From NCBI GenBank assembly GCA_030998225.1, contig JAPYXD010000045.1, positions 124,001-188,000 of the forward strand: 64,000 nucleotides of DNA, written 5' to 3'. Positions 56,371 through 64,000 of the stretch are shown one piece after another. Below the pieces are notes generated by a model, which saw nothing but the letters and a program-made list of their open reading frames with translations, did not search any database and was not told the origin of the DNA. Origin of the DNA: Diplolepis rosae (taxonomy: Eukaryota > Arthropoda > Insecta > Hymenoptera > Diplolepididae). Position numbers and translations under genes: made by a program. Within the stretch, counting starts at the first letter, position 1. Each line of letters opens with the position of its first letter.

Positions 56371-56635
56371 GGGGTTAGGCCATTCTAGAAACAGGCGAAA
56401 ATAGGCATATTTTATGATTTTTTTCAGCGAAATCATAAAATAAATCGATATTACAAAATATGGTTTTTATTATACACTTCCAGAGTAAAAAAGTATAAAT
56501 TTCTATAAAAAATAAATAATTAATTACATGTATAATAAAAACCCTATTTTGTAATGTCGATTTATTTCATGGTTTTGCTGAAAAAAACCCACAAAATATG
56601 CCTATTTTTGTCTGCCTCTAGAGTGGCCTAACCCC
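56371..56635. mobile_element. TTAA-flanked MITE, 265 bp (piggyBac-type)
   Basis: Long inverted repeats start GGGGTTAGGCCATTCTAGA and GGGGTTAGGCCACTCTAGA and continue through AAAATAGGCATATTTT nearly to the centre. TTAA lies at 56367-56370 and 56636-56639. Confidence 0.85.
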
Positions 56636-56639
56636 TTAA

Positions 56640-57437
56640 TGGTTTTTTGAATTTTTAAGAGTCCAGTGGCAACTTTTCTCTTTATCCAATCGAGTAATTA
56701 CACAAAGATTATTTTGTTATCAAATAGAAACAAATTGGGGGATGGTGCGAAAAAAACGAAGAGGCCGTAAATAAGAGCCAGCCTCACACATACATACTCT
56801 TCCCCTTTTATGACTAAAATTCTGAATAAGATAAATGCCGGTTGCTTCAACTCAATGATTAATTCGAATAATGGGATCTGAAATCTCGATAGTGCTACCA
56901 ATGGAAAAATGTCAATATAGCCTCAATAACAGGTAGATTTTGAATAATAGTATTACGAATTTTTATTGAAATACTTTGAAATGGTAAAAAATATGAAAAA
57001 TGAAGTTAATCATTAACAAAATAACTTCAATGCATGAAAACTGATGGTTTTGAAGGATCACCAATGACAAATACTGACTGAATCACTTAAACCTCTAAAG
57101 CCGGCTATTTAAGAGTTAATGAAACTTATAATCATGCTGCAATCCAGTATTATTGGCCTTGGATGTACAGAAAAATAGCTGCACTTGTTCGGAAATGCGC
57201 AATGTATCTGCTAAATAAAAATAATTGAGCTCAATCGATGATCCTATCGCTGAAAAAATGTAATTTATGATCTAGTTAGTATGTAAATGTATACAAATTT
57301 TTTTTGATATCAACAATATAAACTGAATTTTTTTATTTTAAATAAGCACGTGAACAGTAATCAACAAAAACCATGTGTGACGCATGCACCCCTCTTTGAG
57401 AGCAATGGTCGATTATAATGATCAATATTTTCCTGTA
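56640..57437. other. Intronic sequence, nothing recognised
   Basis: No supported feature. Confidence 0.35.
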
Positions 57438-57439
57438 TA

Positions 57440-57618
57440 CACTCTAAAAACAAGTGTGTTACTTTTACACGTGAATCACGATAGTAACTTTTTAGGCATT
57501 TGAAGTGTGTATTTTTAACACACATTTTGGGTACAAAACGTTAAAGTGTAAACTTCAAATGCCTAAAAAGTTACTATCGTATTTCACGTGTAGAAGTAAT
57601 ACACTTGTTTTTAGAGTG
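57440..57618. mobile_element. TA-flanked hairpin MITE, 179 bp
   Basis: Almost the whole element is an inverted repeat: CACTCTAAAAACAAGTGTGT...CGATAGTAACTTTTTAGGCA on the left and the complement on the right, beside TA (57438-57439, 57619-57620). Few mismatches. Confidence 0.87.
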
Positions 57619-57620
57619 TA

Positions 57621-58927
57621 TAGATTCGCTTGAAGGTCCGCGTATCTTACCAGTTTTTTGCGATGCATATGTAAGAATATTGCCGATTTAGGAGCTACAT
57701 ATAATCATAGAAACAAATAAATGTATCGCTGATTTATTAACTATAAACCTAACTCTATTAGTTATTCTAAAATCTTCTAGTACATTGCATAAAAATAGAT
57801 AGTATCGTAATAGTATATATCGTAATATATCGTAATAATATCTTAACCTTAAAATGCAAAAATAGCCCTTTTCAGCCATATTTGAATCAATATAACACTA
57901 GCAGAATTTTTTTTTTTCTGAAATCCACTTAGGCCGTTGTTCAGCACTGCTTTTAACTTTTCATTCACATTTTGAACTATTCTAAACCGATATTTTTCTC
58001 TGATATATAGTATACTAACCTTAATACACTATGAGTCCTGTACAAAACTAAGTATTTGTTAAAACTGAAAATGGATAATGTACCATATCTCTGGTAGTAA
58101 AAATTGATTTGGGATGATCCAAATTGGAAATGAGAGGTAAAAAAAATTACCAAACGATGGCGACAAGGTATTTTAGAAAAATCTCGAAATCATTTTTAGG
58201 GTATCAAAATCCTTCGGGGTCACTTAGTCCTGTCTTTGGTTACACATTTTGTTGGCCTGTGTAATATTAAATACATTACAATGTACTCTTTCACGAACTA
58301 CCGTGTTCGACAGAAATATGCAGATTAAAATTTTAAAAAGCTGTTGAGGTAGATGAAAAAGTTGTTACTAGTAAGTTCTAGATGGCACTAATATCGAGTT
58401 TAGGATCAAAATTCATGAATCGAAAATGGCAGACAAAGAAATGTGGAAGTCATCCAATCTAACGTAGTTATCGTGGGTTCAACTTTTTTTAATAGAATTT
58501 TTTCAAGATTTGAGTGAATATATACGCAGGATTAATTTTAATTCCAGATTCAGTCATTACTTCTAAAAACCTTCGAATAGTAATTTTCAATGATAACAAA
58601 CAGCTTTTTACAATTCTAGTCCGTATACTTTACACTGAATTACCTTTTAGGCCCATCTTGTACAAAACTTGCTATGTAGCTTTGCACATATTTTCGGTTT
58701 TAGTAGACCAAAGTACATTAGAATAGTATATTATGATACTTATGCAGATAGTTTATAATTTTTGAAGGCTGGTGGTGAAACCTCAAACGAATGGGGAATC
58801 ACCAACCCGCACGTGTATCATATACTATTCTATTTCGTTAGTTAGAAATTCTGCACAATAATGTGTGAATAAGTGTATTGATACTTTTAATCGTTATTAT
58901 GTATCAAAATAATTGTCTAACAATTGA
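57621..58927. other. Intronic sequence, nothing recognised
   Basis: No supported feature; a 70-codon open frame at 58514 has no resemblance. Confidence 0.35.
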
Positions 58928-59477
58928 TCAGGTGTACAAATATATTTCCGCCGGTTTTTATCAAAAATTGTGCATTTATTGTGAAAAATCGGAACCTTAT
59001 GTTTTATTCGAAGTATTGTCCAAAGTATTGTTCTTCTTGGGTTTGGCATGAATCTTGATGCAATAATGCTTCCAATTCCGCGTCTTCTTACACTTTCGGC
59101 CTTCCGCTACGTTCTTTGTCTTCGATGGCAAATTCACCGTTCTTGATCTTTTGAAACCACTCACGACAACTTATTTCACTTAAGGCAGCCTCACTATATG
59201 TTTGTACAAGCAATCGATGCGCCTCAGCTGCAAATTTCTTCAATTTGAAGAAGTAAATCAAAAGTTCCCGCAAATGACGCTTATTCGGCTCAAAACTCGA
59301 CACTTTCGCACACAAAAGAATATATTATATTGATAAAAATTCACTAATATTTCAAGGTCATGTTATTGACAGATGTCCAACTTTACGATAGTGAAGTTTT
59401 ACACCTGTCAATTTCTACCAAAACTTACTGGTGACGTCAACTTTTGTCAAACGGCGGAAACTTATTTGTACACCTGA
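58928..59477 (-). mobile_element. mariner deletion derivative, 550 bp
   Basis: The ends TCAGGTGTACAAATATATTT (left) and TCAGGTGTACAAATAAGTTT (right, reverse complement) continue to CCGCCG. TA follows on the right; GA stands on the left. Only the first part and the last bases of the transposase gene remain. The right end is 94 bp before SMS exon D. Confidence 0.85.
59088..59315 (-). pseudogene. mariner transposase, N-terminal part
   Basis: The open minus frame contains 'KRHLRELLIYFFKLKKFAAE', 'AHRLLVQTYSEAALSEISCR' and 'EWFQKIKNGEFAIEDKERSG', i.e. the two helix-turn-helix motifs of mariner. After 'GRPKV' it ends at a stop, then traces of 'DAELEALLHQDSCQTQEE' appear (frame kept to about 59040). 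The catalytic domain is deleted; a short piece of the C terminus ('YFE.NIRF') is joined on near 59015. Same family as 61993-62880. Confidence 0.82.
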
Positions 59478-59571
59478 TAGTTTTTTTTTCGTTAATTTTA
59501 AATAAGATCAAGTGTCTTTTTATTTAATATAATTTGTATAGTAACAACAAGTTTAATTTTCTTGTTTACAG

Positions 59572-59727
59572 CAACATGGTCCGAATAATTTTCTGGCTCA
59601 GCTTTGGTGGTTCCCTATTTTTAAATATTTCGAATGTAATGTAGGTGGACCAGTTCCTCGACAGTATGATTGGCCCTTACCCTGGCCGCGACGATTTCTT
59701 ACAAAACATCCTAATAGAGATAGTTAA
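59572..59727 (+). CDS. SGMS-like: Sphingomyelin synthase family protein, last exon D
   Basis: Begins after TTGTTTACAG/ (59571) and ends at TAA 59725-59727. It reads 'QHGPNNFLAQLWWFPIFKYF' and 'ECNVGGPVPRQYDWPLPWPR', then 'RFLTKHPNRDS'. The pattern 'ARxWWxxxFxYFExNVxGxVPxxYxWPxPWP' is the conserved cytosolic C-terminal part of the sphingomyelin synthases. The tail is short and lacks the Cys-rich end seen in some vertebrate forms. Together the four exons give 271 in-frame codons without a lesion. Confidence 0.94.
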   Translation, partial: QHGPNNFLAQLWWFPIFKYFECNVGGPVPRQYDWPLPWPRRFLTKHPNRDS

Positions 59728-60204
59728 TATGAACCAGAAAGTCATCTGCTATGTATATAAACTAACAAGAAAATGAATGAATGAACAAACACACACTCAC
59801 ACACAGTGAAAGACAATTATATATATTCCTTTATTGGCAAAGAATTGAGGAGACTGGATTGTTTTACGAAGAAAACGACAGAAAGAGAGCGTATTCACTA
59901 TTTTTTTGCAAATCGTCACAACATTTTTGCTAAAATTTTAGTACTGCTTTCACTGAATTTGATAAAGGGTTTACAGTAATTAGTTATAAATTTATTTTTC
60001 ATAGTATTGTTGAATAATCATTCTGTTTGGCGAATAAATAAAAGTCCAAAAAGAGCTACCGTTTATTATAAATGACATCGGTGGCCCAAGGCCATGTATT
60101 AATCCTCAATAAATGTCCAAAAAAACAAATTGTGGTTTTTCATGTAGAAAAAATCATATTCCCCTTTATTGTAACTGCTAATCGTTGTATCTTCCATTCT
60201 ATCC
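59728..60204 (+). other. SGMS-like: Probable 3' UTR and flank of the SMS gene
   Basis: Two overlapping AATAAA signals at 60033-60042 follow the stop codon by about 310 bp and could mark polyadenylation. A (CA)n-like ACACACACTCACACACAG patch lies at 59789. Confidence 0.45.
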
Positions 60205-60945
60205 GAACACTGAACTATGTGATTGCTTAATGTTCAATTGAAGAACTCGAAATTAACCAAATATAATTAATTAACACTGAACTAATTAATTTGCTCAATG
60301 TTTAATTAATAATTGAAATAAACAAAGTAAACACTCTAACACTGAACTAATTATTATGCTCAATGTTTTAATTAATAATTAAGATAAAGAAATGAACACT
60401 CTAACACTGAACTAATTATTATGCTCAATGTCGTAATTGATAATCGAGATAAACAAATTAAACACTAAACTAATTATTAAGCTCAATGTTTAAATAATAA
60501 TTAAAATAAACAAATTAAACACACTAACACTGAAGTAGTTATTCTGCTCAATGTTTTGATTGATAATCTAGATAAACAAATTAAACACTGAACTAATTAT
60601 TATGCTCAATATTTAAATAATAATTAAAATAAACAAATTAAATACACTAACACTGAACTAATCAAATTGCTCAATGTTTAAATTAATAATTGATATAAAC
60701 AAATTAAATATACTAACACTGAACTAATTAAATTGCTCAATGTTTAAATTAATGATTGGTATAAACAAATCAAACACACCAACACTGAACTAATTGGTTG
60801 TTCAATGTTCAATTAAGAATTTATAATAAACAAATTACACTGAACTAAGTATTTTGCTCAAAGATTTTTAAACATTTCGTAATAAACAAATTAAACACAC
60901 GAACACTGAACTAAATAAATTGCTCAATGTTTAATAAATTCGAGG
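60205..60945. repeat. Array of ~12 diverged 65-bp units
   Basis: The consensus AACACTGAACTAATTATTAT, then GCTCAATGTTTAAATTAATA, ATTGAGATAAACAAATTAAA and CACACT recurs from 60210 to 60940 at a spacing of about 55-68 bp. AACACTGA and TCAATGTT inside each unit are near-perfect inverted arms, so each unit can fold into a hairpin. Confidence 0.9.
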
Positions 60946-61992
60946 AAATCTTTTATATATTTGATTGAAATTATGTGCGTTAAACGACATGAAATATTGA
61001 AATTAAAAATAGAAAAATGGTTGGAAATCGAGTTATAAAGAAATAAACAAATTTTGACTTACTTGGATTTATTTTCTAAAGCAGAACTTCCGATACAAAT
61101 TTTTTTATTCTGGTCAATGAGGTCTTGGTAGCACAAGTTTTAGAAATGTTTGGATTAGATCTTTGAAAAAGCTTGATATGGGGCTAAAGCCTAAGTTGAA
61201 CTGACTGTCCATTTAAATTGTCGCCGTATTTATATGGTTTGGTTCCCATATGTTCTACTTGTATGACTAAGACAAAGAGAGCATGAGGGCTGTTTTGGTT
61301 TATACCGGATGTCCTCATATTAACTTTGCCTTTTACAAAATTCCTTAAAAATAAGCCTAATTTCTTAGATTTTCTTATATTTTAAGTCATATCCGGTAAA
61401 TTTCATTTAAGTTTAACATGAATTGCTAATTTAATTTATTCGCATTCGTGAATTTCACCCCTTTCTCGTTTTCTTTTGTACTTATAAATTTTACTTATTA
61501 TTTAACAATATTATTTGCTTATTTATTGTTTATTTTATGTTTACATATTTTCTGCATGCAAAATTTAACACAGGTGCTCTATATGTGATGTGAAATCTTT
61601 TTTTATACATTATTTTCTTACCCTTAATCTAAACTTAAAGAACTAGAATAAAATTTTGTCACATCCTTGAACATATAATTTGAAGTTATTTTGATTTTGC
61701 GCGACTTTATCGATAAAGTAGTTCAAATAAAAGAAAATTAACAAAAAGTTATTTTAAAGAAAATCTGTAAAAATTTGTAATAAATCTGGAGAGTACTCTA
61801 AGTGCAGTGCCTTGAGACTAGGGCAGCGTCCTTATCTGGCCCTTTGACATGTTTATTGCGCTCCTGCAGTCAGAGTCAGCTGCATACAAGTGTCTATTTC
61901 CCGTATATACTACGTGACCAAAAATTTTTAAGAATCGCTATATTAATTTCCTATTCTACATGAATATTAACAATTTAAACTTATGCAGGATT
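60946..61992. other. Downstream sequence, nothing recognised
   Basis: AT-rich, no ORF. A less AT-rich patch at 61800-61880 matches nothing I know. Confidence 0.35.
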
Positions 61993-62880
61993 TAACAGAG
62001 TGAAGATGTCGTGAGTGGTTTCAAAAGTTTAAGAACGGTGAATTTGACATCGAAGACAAAGAACGTAGCGGAAGGCCGAAAGTGTACGAAGACGCGGAAT
62101 TGGAAGCATTATTGGATCAAGAATCGTGCTAAACGCAAGAAGAACTTGCACATACATTACGAGTGACTCAATAAGCAATTTCACATTGTTTGAAATCATT
62201 GGGAATGATTCAAAAATAAGGAAATTGGGTTCTATATGAACTAACACCGAGGAACGTTGAACGCAGATTTTTCACATGTGAAATGCTGCTTGCCAGGCAT
62301 AAATGAAAAGGTTTTCTGCACCGTATAGTCACTGGTGATGAAAAATGGATTCACTATGATAACCCATAATGGAAGAAATCATGGGGACCACCAGGCTATG
62401 TTTCAATATCTACAGATAAGCCAAATATTCATGGAAAAAAACTCTTGTTGTTTATTTGGTGGGATCAGCTTAGTGTCGTGTATTATAAGTTTCTCAAACC
62501 AAACAAAACAATTACTGGGGCTGTCTATCGAACAGAATTTATGAGAATGAATTGAGCATTTAAGGAAAAGTGCGCCCGCTACTACTTGCCGTATTCACCA
62601 AACATTGCTCCTTCTGATTTCCACTTATTTCGATCGATGAGTATGGCCTGTCTAAGCAGCACTTCTCATCATTTGAAAATACCAAAAATTAGGTCGATTC
62701 GTGGATAACCTCAAAAGATGAAGCATTCTACCGACGTGGTATCCGTATGCAGCCAGAAATATGGGAAAAAGTAGTGGCAAGCGATGGGCAATACTTCGAA
62801 TAAAACATAAGGTTCCGTTCTTTCACAATAAATACCCAATTTTTGATAAAAAAACGGTGGAAACTTATTTGTACACCTGA
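61993..62880 (+). mobile_element. mariner element, 5'-truncated
   Basis: Its right end CCACCGTTTTTTTATC...TCAGGTGTACAAATAAGTTT (reverse complement) is followed by TA, as in the copy at 58928-59477. The left end is missing; homology begins in the transposase at 'CREWFQK'. Confidence 0.85.
61998..62802 (+). pseudogene. mariner transposase lacking its first helices
   Basis: The + frame reads 'RCREWFQKFKNGEFDIEDKE', 'RSGRPKVYEDAELEALLDQE', then with shifts 'FLHRIVTGDEKWIHYDNP' (first catalytic Asp), 'KKSWGPPGYVSISTDKPNIH', 'KLLLFIWWDQLSVVYYKFLK', 'YLPYSPNIAPSDFHLFRSMS' (third Asp kept) and 'IWEKVVASDGQYFE'. The second catalytic region (HDNARPH) is mostly deleted ('KEKCARYYLP'). Many stops. The overlap with 59088-59315 is close, so both derive from one subfamily. 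Confidence 0.85.
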
Positions 62881-62915
62881 TAGAATAAGGATACAAACAA
62901 GTTCAGCCAGTTCGC

Positions 62916-63206
62916 TTGGGAACTATTCTGACAATTGTGCCGGACAGAACCGAAATTCATACAAGTGCTGAATCAAGTCATATTGTCAAGTTTAAGTACG
63001 ATTTCAAATCGAAATATGTAAAACTGTGTGTAACTTGGGGTTGTAAAGGGCAGCCACTCAATCTGTCGACGTATGTGTTGAAACGCGCGTACGATGCTGT
63101 CTTACCAATCGACAAAGCGAAATTCGAATATTTGAGTCATTTGTGCAATTCTGGCGCTATCCCATCGAGTTGCATTCAACACATTGAAGTCCTAAGACTA
63201 AAATAG
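62916..63206 (+). CDS. Unidentified short ORF, 96 codons
   Basis: Open from ATG 62916 (the frame is open a little upstream, 'FSQFAW') to TAG at 63204. The product is basic and mixed in composition: 'TILTIVPDRTEIHTSAESSH', 'KFKYDFKSKYVKLCVTWGCK', 'LPIDKAKFEYLSHLCNSGAI', 'PSSCIQHIEVLRLK'. Base composition is more balanced than in the flanks, which suggests real or recent coding. I do not recognise a family. 'LSHLCNSGAIPSSC' resembles the end of some transposon-borne proteins. It starts 36 bp after the mariner end. Confidence 0.4.
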   Translation: MGTILTIVPDRTEIHTSAESSHIVKFKYDFKSKYVKLCVTWGCKGQPLNLSTYVLKRAYDAVLPIDKAKFEYLSHLCNSGAIPSSCIQHIEVLRLK

Positions 63207-64000
63207 TGAAGTACGCGTGAAACTCCTGTAATGTAGGCTTCATACAAAAAATTATGAATATTTTTCAGAATATTTCAAGTAAATATTTGTCACATGTATA
63301 TTTATTGTTACCTTTTTACATTTTTCTTTGATTTTTCAATACAATCAATTACCTGTAATTATTTGATTCTGATGCGATTATCTTCTCATCTCTACAATAG
63401 CTTGCAACGAAAAGAACAATTTAATAATTTGTTAGGTAAGTAATGAAAACTAATTCTTAAATTTTCCCGAACATTTTTTTTAGTAAATGACAGATTGACG
63501 CGAAAATTTTCATAATTAATTTTCAACATTTTACTTTTGCACATTTACATTATTCTTGGTTTTGACATAATCTATGATGTATATCTTTCAATTAATACAT
63601 TTGTATCAGCAAAAGATTTAAGATTTCCATTTTTAAAATAACTTCCAAACATTGTACTGCGCGTTCTCGAAAACTGTTGCATGCGAGTTACAATAAAATG
63701 CCACAGCCCGTTTCAGTTAAGTCAAAACGGAACTGAAATATTTAGTTGAGGTAGTTAGTTCGATGTCCGACGAGTTAAGATATTTGTAACACCTTTCCGC
63801 GAGTTGAGTCAAAGTCGCTCGGGGCCATCAACATGAAGATTTACAAACATAATAAAAAATTTTTAATTCGCTGACTCACGCCCTAGCGGACCCGGTTGCG
63901 AGAACGGTCATAGAATATTCTGACCGTTCTCTGACCTCGCATTATTATGGCTAAGAACGATAAAAAAAACATTTAAAACATTGCAATTATGATTCTGCGA
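63207..64000. other. Right edge of window, hairpin only
   Basis: AT-rich sequence. From about 63650 it is less AT-rich, with a perfect inverted repeat AGAACGGTCA...TGACCGTTCT at 63901-63930 whose loop contains GAATATTC. No gene is visible. Confidence 0.4.

Larger units (their letters stand above)
46770..59571 (+). other. SGMS-like: Intron 3 of the SMS family gene, 12.8 kb
   Basis: Donor AAG/GTAAGCC, acceptor TTGTTTACAG/. Phase 0 on both sides. Confidence 0.9.

Noticed and set aside
60205..60945. CRISPR-like array
   Set aside because: Units are diverged, directly adjacent without unique spacers of constant length, and the DNA is eukaryotic; it is a tandem repeat.
1..64000. LTR retrotransposon or endogenous virus sequences
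   Set aside because: I looked for paired direct terminal repeats, protease/integrase motifs and capsid- or envelope-like genes and saw none.

Overview
The window looks like a stretch of AT-rich, transposon-rich insect nuclear DNA. Reasons: spliced coding exons, R1-clade non-LTR retrotransposons, many mariner/Tc1-superfamily copies, TA- and TTAA-flanked MITEs, and no prokaryotic gene organisation. An insect with a large genome (a hymenopteran is possible) fits best; I cannot name a species.

The one host gene I can support is a sphingomyelin synthase family gene on the + strand. It has four coding exons, at 8489-8699, 34412-34686, 46594-46769 and 59572-59727 (stop codon). All intron phases join correctly, so the C-terminal two thirds of the protein can be followed across about 51 kb. 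The N-terminal exon(s) are not seen and probably lie upstream of the window. The three introns are about 25.7, 11.9 and 12.8 kb and are largely transposon debris.

Layout. 1-4.4 kb: an R1-clade LINE (minus strand, ORF1 and ORF2, lightly damaged). 4.5-8.4 kb: LINE and mariner relics, a DD41D transposon and a MITE. Intron 1 (8.7-34.4 kb) holds a TTAA MITE, a mariner, a 2.4-kb DD41D element with long repeat-bearing terminal inverted repeats (TIRs), an unidentified broken gene, two small MITEs, a 5.86-kb element with 0.86-kb TIRs and a nuclease/Cys-cluster protein (Academ-like), another mariner, relics of a second R1 copy, a Penelope-like GIY-YIG relic, an endonuclease relic, and two mariners, the last ending 87 bp before exon B. 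Intron 2 (34.7-46.6 kb) starts with a 663-bp MITE 53 bp after the exon. It ends with a three-layer nest (mariner within MITE within the right TIR of a long-TIR element). Intron 3 (46.8-59.6 kb) holds a hAT-type transposase gene split by a 1.35-kb TA-flanked element whose removal restores the frame, a composite tandem-repeat block, several MITEs and a deleted mariner. Downstream of the gene are an array of ~65-bp repeats, a second copy of that mariner and a short unidentified ORF.

Apart from the sphingomyelin synthase gene nothing here looks like a working cellular pathway. The interest lies in transposon architecture: nested insertions, long TIRs with over 99% identity around a broken transposase gene, a group of TA-flanked MITEs with similar ends, and hairpin-forming repeat units.
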